Of a DNA stretch of 14,001 nucleotides, positions 1 through 7,388 are shown piece by piece; position 1 is the stretch's first letter, and each line of letters begins with the position of its first letter. A model generated the notes under the pieces. It had not been told where the DNA came from, did not search any database, and saw only the letters and a list, made by a program, of their open reading frames with translations. The DNA is taken from assembly GCA_027621335.1 (NCBI GenBank), contig JAQCAN010000035.1, positions 1 through 14,001 of the forward strand, in the 5' to 3' direction. The translations under genes were made by a program, and so were the position numbers. The DNA is from Bacteroidota bacterium (GTDB lineage Bacteria; Bacteroidota; Bacteroidia; Flavobacteriales_D; JABDKJ01).

Positions 1-170
1 GTCAAACGTGGTTTATCAGGTTATACGATGCCTCAGGAGGTATGCTACGTGCTCAAACGTCCTATGGAAGAAGTGTGGAAGTGGATATGAGATCGGTTCC
101 ACCAGGCCTTTATCTCCTGCAAATCGAGAATTTGGTGGAAAACCTATCGCTTAGGATCATCAAGCTCTAA
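1..170 (+). CDS. C-terminus of a secreted protein with a T9SS type A sorting domain (5' partial)
   Basis: The reading frame entering at base 3 runs 55 codons to TAA at 168-170. The peptide has the layout of a Por/type IX secretion C-terminal sorting domain: an LYDASGG turn (the usual 'iyD..G' segment), then a VDMRSVPPGLYLLQI segment matching the '.idl..lp.GlYll.i' signature, then a basic end IIKL followed by stop. In this family the domain directs the protein across the outer membrane through the T9SS and is then normally cleaved, with the cargo attached to the surface or released. The cargo part lies outside the window, so its function is unknown. No terminator-like hairpin follows, and the next gene starts 51 nt downstream. 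The domain call rests on pattern recognition of a short segment. Confidence 0.75.
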   Translation, partial: QTWFIRLYDASGGMLRAQTSYGRSVEVDMRSVPPGLYLLQIENLVENLSLRIIKL

Positions 171-182
171 GACGTATTTCGC

Positions 183-190
183 TACCTTCG
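183..190 (+). promoter_or_regulatory. Possible Bacteroidota -7 element upstream of the LysM gene
   Basis: TACCTTCG differs from the Bacteroidota -7 consensus TAnnTTTG at one base. It ends 31 nt before the ATG at 222. No TTG -33 element is seen at 17-21 nt spacing, so this is weak alone. The identical octamer precedes tamB at 8410-8417. Confidence 0.4.
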
Positions 191-221
191 ATGGCAGTGA
201 TTAACCTTAAATAATTATCTG

Positions 222-605
222 ATGTCATTGAAATCAACATATGAGGCCGTGCTCAAACTCGGAGAGCAATTCGGAGTGAAGGACGGCTATGTGGATGAGG
301 CTCCAGGGAAATTGAAAATTGGAGGAACCGCTGAGACCCAGTATCAGAAGGACAAGATGTGGGATGAGATCAAGAAGGCTGGTGGCGAAAGTCCTGCCGA
401 TATCGAGGCGGATATCAAAGTGGCCAATACGTCATACTACCACAAACACACCGTGAAGAGCGGAGAGTCCTTGAGCTTGATTTCCAAGCATTACTACAGG
501 GATCCTATGAAGTATAAAACCATCTTCGAGGCAAACACTGATAAACTCAAGAATCCAGATCTCATACACCCTGGTCAGGAGTTGGTCATCCCTAACTTGG
601 GCTGA
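222..605 (+). CDS. Small cytoplasmic LysM-domain protein, Kbp/YgaU-like
   Basis: This 127-residue protein has no signal peptide or membrane segment. Residues about 72-124 form a LysM domain: HTVKSGESLSLISKHYY, then IFEANTDKLKNPDLIHPGQ and a closing LVIP. The LysM half strongly resembles E. coli Kbp (YgaU), a cytoplasmic potassium-binding protein of about 149 residues with a BON domain followed by LysM. Residues about 28-68 (KLKIGGTAETQYQ... to DIEADIKV) have the strand-helix-strand feel of a BON-like domain, but it is degenerate and less certain. LysM domains more often bind peptidoglycan, yet lack of export makes a cytoplasmic Kbp-type role more plausible. That function is inferred. No Shine-Dalgarno is visible before the ATG; the upstream stretch is A/T-rich, as is common in Bacteroidota. 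The gene appears monocistronic, being followed by an intrinsic terminator. Confidence 0.85.
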   Translation: MSLKSTYEAVLKLGEQFGVKDGYVDEAPGKLKIGGTAETQYQKDKMWDEIKKAGGESPADIEADIKVANTSYYHKHTVKSGESLSLISKHYYRDPMKYKTIFEANTDKLKNPDLIHPGQELVIPNLG

Positions 606-630
606 GATGATTCCTTGATGGAATGGACTT

Positions 631-659
631 ACGCGGAGGGGTGACCCTCTGCGTTTTTT
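631..659 (+). terminator. Rho-independent terminator after the LysM gene
   Basis: A ten-base left arm (631-640, ACGCGGAGGG) pairs with 645-654 (CCCTCTGCGT) with one G-U wobble, closing on a GTGA loop (641-644) that fits the GNRA tetraloop class. A run of six T follows directly (654-659). The hairpin starts 26 nt after the stop codon at 603-605. It isolates the LysM transcript from parE-parC. Confidence 0.9.
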
Positions 660-816
660 AGTTCGGCCTATTCCGTTTTAAGGCTATATAACTCGTAATC
701 AATAGTTTATAGACCCGTTTAGACGGACTGGGACATCACGCGCTCCAATCTGGAATGAACGGGGTCAATGTTGATAAATGGGGTATGAATACTCCTGAAA
801 CCCCTGTATTTATTGA
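660..816. other. Non-coding spacer upstream of parE
   Basis: This stretch between the terminator and the parE promoter region has no supportable gene. Only small inverted repeats are visible: CCGT-TTAG-ACGG at 715-726, and GGGGT (780-784) with ACTCC (791-795) including one G-U pair. A short frame from an ATG at 755 runs into parE in another frame and is not supported as a gene. Confidence 0.5.
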
Positions 817-824
817 TACTTTCG
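817..824 (+). promoter_or_regulatory. Possible -7 element for the parE-parC operon
   Basis: TACTTTCG matches TAnnTTTG at all but one specified position. It ends 30 nt before the parE ATG. No clear TTG -33 element is found at the proper spacing (only CTG near 795-797). The assignment leans on the similar octamers before other genes in the window. Confidence 0.4.
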
Positions 825-844
825 CCTTTTCCTTTGAAAAGGAG
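825..844 (+). promoter_or_regulatory. Shine-Dalgarno of parE within a small hairpin
   Basis: AAAAGGAG at 837-844 is a canonical ribosome binding site, 10 nt before the ATG at 855, and supports that start. CCTTTT at 825-830 is complementary to AAAAGG at 837-842 with a six-base loop (831-836), so the site could be partly masked in the mRNA. The stem is short and A/U-rich, so stability is modest. Confidence 0.55.
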
Positions 845-854
845 CTGATATACG

Positions 855-2732
855 ATGGCCGAGAACAATCCGCAGCACGTCACCTACAACGAGGACAACA
901 TCCGATCTCTGGACTGGAAGGAGCATATCCGTGCCCGTCCCGGTATGTACATCGGCAAGCTTGGGAACGGCAATTCATATGATGACGGTATCTACATACT
1001 GGTCAAGGAGGTCATAGACAACTCCATTGACGAGTTCGTGATGGGCTATGGGAAAAAGGTGGAAGTGACCATCAAGGATTCCAAGGTCATTATCCGTGAT
1101 TTCGGAAGGGGAATCCCGCTGGGCAAGGTGATAGACTGTGTAAGCAAGATCAACACGGGTGGAAAGTATGACTCCAAGGCCTTTAAAAAGTCCGTAGGTC
1201 TCAATGGAGTGGGAACTAAGGCCGTGAATGCGCTGGCATCGGACTTCAAAGTGGAGAGCTTCAGGGATGGGCAGGTGAAACAGGCCGAGTTCAAGAAAGG
1301 GGAACTCATCAAAGACTCCAAACTGGCGAAAACGGAAGAGCGCAATGGCACGCGAATCACCTTCTGGCCTGATGAGGAGGTCTTCAAATCCTTTCAGTTC
1401 AAATCGGATCACGTCATCCGCCTCATCAAGAATTACTGCTATTTGAACACCGGACTGAGCATCTGGTACAACAGCACGCGTTACTATTCCGAAAAAGGAC
1501 TGTTCGATCTTCTTGAGGATAAGATGAGTGCTGAGCCACTCTACCCCATCATCCATTTGATCGGTGAGGACATCGAAGTGGCCTTTACCCATACTCAGTC
1601 CTATGGAGAAGAGTATTATTCCTTTGTCAATGGACAACATACCACCCAGGGAGGAACCCATCAGGGCGCCTTCCGAGAAGCAGTAGCCAAGACCATCAAA
1701 GAGTTCTTTAACAAGAATTACGAGCCGAGCGATATTCGAAGCTCCATAGTGGCTGCTGTGAGCGTGAAGGTGATGGAACCAGTGTTCGAGAGCCAGACCA
1801 AGACCAAATTGGGTTCTACAGAGATTGCTCCCGGAGGGAAATCCATCCGCGCCTTCATAGGTGAGTTTGTTAAGGAGAAACTGGACAACTACCTCCATAA
1901 GAACCCCGACATAGCAGAGGCCCTGGACCGCAAGATCAGGATGAGCGAGCGTGAGCGCAAGGACTTGGCTGGCATCAGGAAACTGGCCCGTGATCGGGCC
2001 AAGAAAGCCAACCTCCACAATAAGAAGCTCAGAGACTGTAGGTCCCATTTCTCCGATTCAAAGAACAACCAGAGGTCATCGGAGACCACCATTTTCATCA
2101 CCGAGGGAGATTCGGCCAGTGGCTCTATCACCAAGTGCCGAGATGTGAATACCCAAGCGGTCTTCTCCTTGAAGGGCAAGCCTCTGAACTCCTACGGTCT
2201 GACCAAGAAGGTCGTCTATGAGAACGAGGAGTTCAACCTCATCCAAGCCGCATTGGATATTGAGGATGGCGTAGAGAACCTCAGGTACAATAGGGTGGTC
2301 ATCGCTACAGATGCAGACGTGGACGGGATGCACATCCGTCTGCTCCTAATGACCTTCTTCATACAGTTCTTTCCAGACCTGGTCAAGGCCAATCACCTGT
2401 ACATCCTACAGACACCCTTATTCAGAGTAAGGAATAAGAAAGAGACCACCTATTGCTACAGTGAGACTGAAAAGAGGGAGGCCCTTGAGAAATTAGGTGC
2501 CAAGGCCGAAATCACGCGATTCAAAGGGCTTGGTGAGATATCACCTGATGAATTCAAGTATTTCATTGGTGAGGACATGCGGCTGGAACCTGTCGTGATC
2601 GATAAGGAGACCTCTGTGGATGAGATGCTATCCTTCTATATGGGCAAGAATACCCCTGAACGGCAGAAATATATCATTGAGAATCTGAAGGTAGAGAAGG
2701 ATACCTTGGAAGAATTGGAGGTAGAAGTCTGA
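855..2732 (+). CDS. parE: DNA topoisomerase IV subunit B (ParE)
   Basis: This 625-residue protein is the ATPase subunit of topoisomerase IV, the type IIA enzyme that decatenates replicated chromosomes together with ParC. The GHKL ATPase comes first: KEVIDNSIDE at 51-60 (E52 and N56 for catalysis and Mg binding), DFGRGIP at 82-88, and GLNGVGTKAVNA at 115-126. The transducer carries QTKTKLGS at 314-321, whose lysine contacts the ATP phosphate. The TOPRIM domain has EGDSASGS from E417 and DADVDG at 486-491, the metal-binding acidic residues of strand cleavage. A final RFKGLGE...P motif completes the family signature. The length fits ParE; there is no GyrB-type insertion as in enterobacteria. ParE rather than GyrB is supported by the Bacteroidota-style opening (YNEDNIRSLDWKEHIRARPG) and by the ParC-type partner 4 nt downstream. 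The start is set by a Shine-Dalgarno 10 nt upstream. Confidence 0.95.
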   Translation: MAENNPQHVTYNEDNIRSLDWKEHIRARPGMYIGKLGNGNSYDDGIYILVKEVIDNSIDEFVMGYGKKVEVTIKDSKVIIRDFGRGIPLGKVIDCVSKINTGGKYDSKAFKKSVGLNGVGTKAVNALASDFKVESFRDGQVKQAEFKKGELIKDSKLAKTEERNGTRITFWPDEEVFKSFQFKSDHVIRLIKNYCYLNTGLSIWYNSTRYYSEKGLFDLLEDKMSAEPLYPIIHLIGEDIEVAFTHTQSYGEEYYSFVNGQHTTQGGTHQGAFREAVAKTIKEFFNKNYEPSDIRSSIVAAVSVKVMEPVFESQTKTKLGSTEIAPGGKSIRAFIGEFVKEKLDNYLHKNPDIAEALDRKIRMSERERKDLAGIRKLARDRAKKANLHNKKLRDCRSHFSDSKNNQRSSETTIFITEGDSASGSITKCRDVNTQAVFSLKGKPLNSYGLTKKVVYENEEFNLIQAALDIEDGVENLRYNRVVIATDADVDGMHIRLLLMTFFIQFFPDLVKANHLYILQTPLFRVRNKKETTYCYSETEKREALEKLGAKAEITRFKGLGEISPDEFKYFIGEDMRLEPVVIDKETSVDEMLSFYMGKNTPERQKYIIENLKVEKDTLEELEVEV

Positions 2733-2736
2733 AATC

Positions 2737-5496
2737 ATGGCTGAGGAAGAGGAAATCAACAAGGATCAAGAAGGGAGGTCTGAGGAACAAAATTCCGAGG
2801 AGAATGTCATTAAGGTAAGTGGCATGTATAACGAGTGGTTCCTCGATTATGCCTCCTATGTTATCTTGGAACGTGCGGTTCCCCATGTGAATGACGGGAT
2901 GAAACCTGTTCAACGCAGGATCCTTCACTCCTTATGGGAGATGGATGACAGCCGATTCCATAAGGTGGCCAATGCCATTGGTAACACCATGAAATTCCAC
3001 CCGCATGGGGATGCTTCCATAGGCGATGCCATGGTTCAGATCGGTCAGAAGGAGCTCATGCTGGACTGCCAGGGAAACTGGGGAAATACACTCACAGGTG
3101 ACGGGGCTGCTGCACCAAGGTATATAGAGGTGCGACTCAGCAAGTTCGCCAAAACTGTGGCCTTCAATCCTAAGACTACCATTTGGCTTCAGTCCTATGA
3201 TGGCCGGAATAAGGAACCGGAAACCCTTCCAATGAAGTTTCCGCTGCTACTCGCCCAAGGCGTAGAAGGCATTGCAGTAGGCTTAGCCTGTAAAATCCTG
3301 CCCCATAACTTCATTGAGATCATAGATGCTGCCATCAGCCATCTAAGGGGAAAGGGTAAAAGCATCTATCCTGATTTCATCATTGGTGGAATGGCTGATT
3401 TCAGCAACTACAATGATGGTAAGAGAGGTGGAAAGGTAAGGGTGAGGGCGAGGATCAGAAAAGAAGACAAGCAGACCTTGGTCGTCCATGAGATCCCCTT
3501 CGGTACCACGACATCCTCTTTAATAGATTCCATCATCAAAGCCAATGACAAAGGAAAGATCAAAGTCAAGAAAATAGAGGACAATACAGCAGAGTTCGCG
3601 GAAATCGTTATTCATCTTCCTCCTGGGACCTCTCCTGATAAATCCATTGATGCCTTGTACGCTTTCACAGATTGTGAAGTGTCTATCTCACCCAATGCCT
3701 GTGTCATCGAGAATGACCGCCCCTATTTCTTGGGTGTTTCGGAAATCCTGAAGCATTCAGTCGATCACACCAAGGATCTGCTTGAGCAAGAACTTGAGAT
3801 CAAGAAAGGTGAGTTGGAGAACCAATGGCACTTCGCCAGTCTGGAGAAGATCTTCATAGAAAAGCGCATCTATCGGGATATTGAGGAGGAAGAGACATGG
3901 GAAGGTGTGATCGCGGCCATCGACAAAGGTCTGAAGCCTCACATCAAGAAATTGCGCAGACCGGTCACAGAGGAGGACATCGTCCGGCTTACTGAGATCA
4001 AGATCAAACGCATCTCAAAATTCGACTCGAATAAGGCCGATGAGAATCTGCAGCGCTTAGAGGATCAATTGGCTGAAGTACAGCATCACTTGGATCATCT
4101 CACGGAATATGCCATCGACTACTTCAAGCAACTGAAGAAGGATTTTGGACAAGGAAGAGAACGAAAGACGGAGATCCGAGCCTTTGATACCATTGAGGCC
4201 ACCAAAGTCGTTGTCGCCAACAGAAAGCTCTATGTGAACAAGGAGGAAGGATTCGTAGGATATGGGCTGAAGAAGGACGAGTACATCTCTGATTGCAGTG
4301 ATATCGATGACATCATTATTTTCAGGAAGGATGGGGTGGTGATGGTCACCAAAGTGGATGCGAAGAAATTCGTTGGGAAGGACATCCTTCATGCAGCTGT
4401 CTGGAAGAAAGGCGATGATCGTACCGTCTATCATATGGTCTATCAAGATGGATCCGCAGGACCAGCTTATGTCAAACGATTCAATGTCACGGGGGTGACT
4501 CGTGATAAGGAGTATGACCTCACTAGCGGAAAAAAAGGCAGTAGAGTCCTATACTTCTCAGCCAATCCCAATGGTGAATCTGAAGTCATCACCCTTAAAT
4601 TGAGACCTCGTCCTAAGTTGAAGAACCTACGTCTTGACTTTGATATGACTGAATTGGCCATCAAAGGCAGAGGTTCTAAAGGGAACATCTTGACTAAGAA
4701 CCTTGTGAGCAAGATTGAGTTGAAGGAGAAAGGAGAGTCCACCCTCTCTGCGCGAAATGTATGGATCGATGAGGTGACGAGACGCTTGAATGTGGATGGA
4801 CGAGGCCGTTCTCTCGGTCAATTCGGAGGAGAGGATAAACTTCTTCTCATCTCAGACCAAGGGTTCTATAGACTGGTCTCGGCCGACCTTGCCCTGCACT
4901 TCAATGATGACATCAGCATCATAGAGAAATGGCATCCTGATCGCCCGATTTCCATTGTCTATTTCGATGGGGTCAAAGAACGCTACACCGTCAAAAGGTT
5001 CTTGGCTGAAGCGAGCACCAAGGACGTACTCTTCATTACGGACCATGACAATTCACAACTCCTCATAGCCACGACAGCGAAAGACCCCGTGGTCAAAGTC
5101 GAATATGACCAAAGGAGCAGCGCCAAGGAAGATGAGGAGATCAGCCTTGAATCGGCTATCGATGTCAAAGGAGTGAGCGCCATAGGTAACAGGTTCATAC
5201 AGGATAAACCGAAGAATATGTTCCTATTGGAGTCTGAAGAAGAGGATGAGGAGATAGAAGAAGTGCCGACAGATGACCCTGAAGACGGAAATCCTGGAAG
5301 CGCAGGGATCAAGGGCGGACAAACGGTGAAAAAGGACACAAGAAAAGGACTTTCCCTCGATCAGACGTCTGAGAAACCATTGGAAGTGGATTTCGATATC
5401 GACCCCTTACCCGCTAAGCCGGCCCCCAAACCTGCACGGGCTAAAAAGAAAAAGGACCCTTCATCCGATGATGAGGGCCAAATATCTTTATTCTAA
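2737..5496 (+). CDS. parC: DNA topoisomerase IV subunit A (ParC)
   Basis: This 919-residue protein is the DNA cleavage/rejoining subunit partnering ParE. The winged-helix region holds the quinolone-pocket segment HPHGDASIGD (ending D97) and the catalytic tyrosine Y129 in APRYIEVRLSKFA. A tower and long coiled coil follow (about 345-480, e.g. ENLQRLEDQLAEVQHHLDHL from 436), then a C-terminal beta-pinwheel-like DNA-wrapping domain (about 490-825). The pinwheel has only a degenerate GyrA box, GRGSKG at 644-649, which favours ParC over GyrA. Residues 832-919 form an apparently disordered tail: an acidic block (ESEEEDEEIEE), a Pro/Ala/Lys stretch with KKKK at 903-906, and a final QISLF. The protein is well over E. 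coli ParC (752), mostly because of this tail. The gene begins 4 nt after parE with GGAGG at 2717-2721, 15 nt before the ATG, so it is probably co-transcribed and translationally coupled. Confidence 0.95.
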   Translation: MAEEEEINKDQEGRSEEQNSEENVIKVSGMYNEWFLDYASYVILERAVPHVNDGMKPVQRRILHSLWEMDDSRFHKVANAIGNTMKFHPHGDASIGDAMVQIGQKELMLDCQGNWGNTLTGDGAAAPRYIEVRLSKFAKTVAFNPKTTIWLQSYDGRNKEPETLPMKFPLLLAQGVEGIAVGLACKILPHNFIEIIDAAISHLRGKGKSIYPDFIIGGMADFSNYNDGKRGGKVRVRARIRKEDKQTLVVHEIPFGTTTSSLIDSIIKANDKGKIKVKKIEDNTAEFAEIVIHLPPGTSPDKSIDALYAFTDCEVSISPNACVIENDRPYFLGVSEILKHSVDHTKDLLEQELEIKKGELENQWHFASLEKIFIEKRIYRDIEEEETWEGVIAAIDKGLKPHIKKLRRPVTEEDIVRLTEIKIKRISKFDSNKADENLQRLEDQLAEVQHHLDHLTEYAIDYFKQLKKDFGQGRERKTEIRAFDTIEATKVVVANRKLYVNKEEGFVGYGLKKDEYISDCSDIDDIIIFRKDGVVMVTKVDAKKFVGKDILHAAVWKKGDDRTVYHMVYQDGSAGPAYVKRFNVTGVTRDKEYDLTSGKKGSRVLYFSANPNGESEVITLKLRPRPKLKNLRLDFDMTELAIKGRGSKGNILTKNLVSKIELKEKGESTLSARNVWIDEVTRRLNVDGRGRSLGQFGGEDKLLLISDQGFYRLVSADLALHFNDDISIIEKWHPDRPISIVYFDGVKERYTVKRFLAEASTKDVLFITDHDNSQLLIATTAKDPVVKVEYDQRSSAKEDEEISLESAIDVKGVSAIGNRFIQDKPKNMFLLESEEEDEEIEEVPTDDPEDGNPGSAGIKGGQTVKKDTRKGLSLDQTSEKPLEVDFDIDPLPAKPAPKPARAKKKKDPSSDDEGQISLF

Positions 5497-5502
5497 ACAG
5501 AT

Positions 5503-6477
5503 TTATTTGGTGCCGCAGGCACTGATAATCAAGCGAGTGATCTCTATGTTATCATAGATGACTCCATAGCCCATGTGAACTGCATTCTTATACTCTTTGC
5601 AGGCACGAGAGGATTCCCCTAACATGTCGAGAATGCGGCCCTTGACCATGTAAGCATATGCATTGGTATTGTCGTTGTCCAAAGATTGATTGACGGTCTT
5701 AAGGGCTTCATCTTTATCTCCGACCATCAATTGTGAGTAGGCCATGTTACTGAGAGCAATGGGATTATCCTTTTCTAGATTCAGAGCTTCTTTCAGATAG
5801 GAAATGGCCTCATCATAGAACCCGATCTGATTACAGATATATCCTGTGTTGATGTAACTCTCCAAAACCTGTCCGAACATGCTCAACGTCTCTTTGAGGA
5901 TAAGAACAGCTTCATCATCCTTTCCTGTAAGGTGCAAGACGGAAGCTAGGTTCTTCATCGTGTTAAGACTGACATCATTACAGAGACTTGCTGCTAGTAA
6001 TGCGGTTTCAGCTTCATAGAGTTCCCCTCGTTCTAAATGAATAGCGCCTTTCAGTCCCAGAACCACCTCTTTTTCGAAGTCGTTAGGATATTCAGAGGTT
6101 GCTCGATCGATGAACCATAGGGCACTGTCAAGGTTGCTCTTCGCAAATTGGAAATCGGCCATAGCCCTATTTGCTCTGCAGGAAAGATTGTCCGCTTTGA
6201 ATGCTGCCCTAGCATCATTTTCGGCATCCTTCTTTCTATCCAAGATTACGTAGATGCCTGCCCTAGTGGACAGTAGCTCGGCATTTCCTGGATGTTCTGT
6301 GATGGCATGGCTGATGGTCTTTATAGCCCGTTTGAAGTCGCCTTCTTCCAAGTATGTAGATACCAGTTCGAGTGTCTCTTCTACCTGCAGGGCATCAACA
6401 GAAGCACATAGTGTGCCCATGCTGAGCAAAGTCACTGCAATCACTGTATAAAATCTCCACATATCCCCTCTCTTCAT
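5503..6477 (-). CDS. Exported tetratricopeptide-repeat protein
   Basis: The 324-residue product starts with a signal peptide: a basic start, a hydrophobic core (FYTVIAVTLLSMGTL, 9-23), and a probable SPase I site after SVDA (about 29). The segment before C24 does not fit a lipobox. From about 33 to 303 the protein is helical TPR repeats with the typical spacing of small and bulky residues; clear copies include YLEEGDFKRAIKTISHAITEHP, TGYICNQIGFYDEAISYLKE and AYSQLMVGDKDEALKTVNQS. About seven or eight repeats fit. Such proteins usually scaffold protein complexes; partners and function cannot be read from the sequence. The likely location is periplasm. A second in-frame ATG (Met6, MWRFYT) could also be the start and would still give a signal peptide. 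The gene converges on parC with only 6 nt between stop codons and diverges from the hydrolase gene across 41 nt. Confidence 0.85.
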   Translation of the reverse strand: MKRGDMWRFYTVIAVTLLSMGTLCASVDALQVEETLELVSTYLEEGDFKRAIKTISHAITEHPGNAELLSTRAGIYVILDRKKDAENDARAAFKADNLSCRANRAMADFQFAKSNLDSALWFIDRATSEYPNDFEKEVVLGLKGAIHLERGELYEAETALLAASLCNDVSLNTMKNLASVLHLTGKDDEAVLILKETLSMFGQVLESYINTGYICNQIGFYDEAISYLKEALNLEKDNPIALSNMAYSQLMVGDKDEALKTVNQSLDNDNTNAYAYMVKGRILDMLGESSRACKEYKNAVHMGYGVIYDNIEITRLIISACGTK

Positions 6478-6505
6478 TGATATAGTCTCGTTCTACGTAA
6501 GCCAC

Positions 6506-6513
6506 TACATTTG
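6506..6513 (+). promoter_or_regulatory. -7 promoter element of the hydrolase gene
   Basis: TACATTTG is an exact match to the Bacteroidota -7 consensus TAnnTTTG. It ends only 5 nt before the ATG at 6519, so transcription would begin at or near the start codon. No TTG lies at 17-21 nt upstream, so the -33 element is weak or absent. Confidence 0.5.
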
Positions 6514-6518
6514 GTTTC

Positions 6519-7388
6519 ATGACAATAGAAGAGGACCATCTTAGAAACATCGTATTGGCCCATCATGGCGCGAGGCCGATAGTCGCGGATATGATCTTAC
6601 ATACCCATCCAGCGCCACTTGTTCTTTTCTGCCATGGATTCAAAGGCTTTAAGGATTGGGGAGGGTTCAATCTGATGGCGGAGCGATTCTTTATGGAAGG
6701 TTATCATTTGGTCAAATTCAATTTCTCCCATAATGGTGGTACGGCTCTTCAGGTAGTGGATTTTCCTGATCTGATGGCCTTCTCTGAGAATACCTATTCC
6801 AAAGAGCAGGAGGATATCCGCTTGGTCATCCATTCTTTGAAACATAATCCCGCTCTCAAAGAAGTATGGCCGACTCAGAGGCTTACTCTTATAGGACATA
6901 GCAGAGGAGGGGCGATGGTGACCTTGGCCGCTGCTCGACATGAAGAGGTGACGGCCCTCATCACATTGGCAGCAGTGGCGGACTTGGAGAGTCGCTTCCA
7001 AGCCTACGATCTGGAACGTTGGCGAGAGGAAGGGTATGTCACTGTGGCCAACGCACGAACAGGTCAAAAAATGCCGATGAAATATGGGTTCTATGAGGAC
7101 TTCATAAAGAACAGAGAATCACTCGATGTCCTTAGCGCAGCCGTCAGTTTGACCATTCCAACCCTCATTATACATTCAAAGGACGATGATGTGGTGGCGG
7201 TGAGCGAGGCTCAGAGCCTTCATCAGGCCATTACAGGTGCCGAACTTTTCTTATTGGAAGAGGGTGGGCATACATTTGGAATGTCCCAGCCCTGGAATGG
7301 TCTGGAACTTCCTCCGCCAGTGAGAATCCTTATGGATGAGATTCTCTCATTCTTGAAAAGAGAGATTGGCATTGGCCACGGTAGCTAG
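6519..7388 (+). CDS. Alpha/beta hydrolase (serine hydrolase family)
   Basis: This 289-residue protein has the alpha/beta hydrolase fold. The oxyanion-hole motif HGF is at 39-41 (HGFKGFKDWGGF), the nucleophile elbow GHSRGG has S128, the acid is probably D223 within HSKDDDVV, and the general base is H251 in EGGHTFG. All triad positions are in the expected order and spacing, so it should be catalytically active. There is no signal peptide, so it is probably cytoplasmic. It resembles dienelactone-hydrolase/acyl-peptidase-like esterases of Bacteroidota, but substrate (ester, peptide or thioester) cannot be told. No Shine-Dalgarno precedes the ATG; instead a -7 promoter element ends 5 nt upstream, suggesting a leaderless mRNA. 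The last 42 nt overlap the 3' end of tsaD on the other strand. Confidence 0.85.
   Translation: MTIEEDHLRNIVLAHHGARPIVADMILHTHPAPLVLFCHGFKGFKDWGGFNLMAERFFMEGYHLVKFNFSHNGGTALQVVDFPDLMAFSENTYSKEQEDIRLVIHSLKHNPALKEVWPTQRLTLIGHSRGGAMVTLAAARHEEVTALITLAAVADLESRFQAYDLERWREEGYVTVANARTGQKMPMKYGFYEDFIKNRESLDVLSAAVSLTIPTLIIHSKDDDVVAVSEAQSLHQAITGAELFLLEEGGHTFGMSQPWNGLELPPPVRILMDEILSFLKREIGIGHGS

Noticed and set aside
755..982. Open frame of 75 codons upstream of and overlapping parE
   Set aside because: Most of it overlaps parE in another frame, it has no ribosome binding site and no recognisable domain. It is not convincing as a leader peptide either.
975..2048. A long 357-codon open frame on the minus strand, antisense to parE
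   Set aside because: It lies wholly within parE, whose motifs are intact, and its translation has no recognisable domain. It is a by-product of parE codon usage, as are shorter minus frames at 1046-1387 and 1889-2179.
4530..4544. Seven-A run in parC in slippery phase (GGA AAA AAA), where a -1 shift reaches TAG at 4542-4544 and would truncate the C-terminal domain
   Set aside because: No stimulatory Shine-Dalgarno or downstream hairpin is evident, and the run simply encodes Gly-Lys-Lys. Single homopolymers of this kind occur by chance in A-rich lysine codons.
5478..5510. Inverted repeat CCAAAT...ATTTGG spanning the parC and TPR stop codons, considered as a bidirectional terminator
   Set aside because: The stem is A/U-rich with a bulge and an 11-nt loop, and no T-run follows it on either strand.
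6464..6472. GGGG-rich stretch before Met6 of the TPR protein, considered as a Shine-Dalgarno deciding the start
   Set aside because: It sits only about 2-3 nt before that ATG, too close for normal initiation. Both Met1 and Met6 remain possible.
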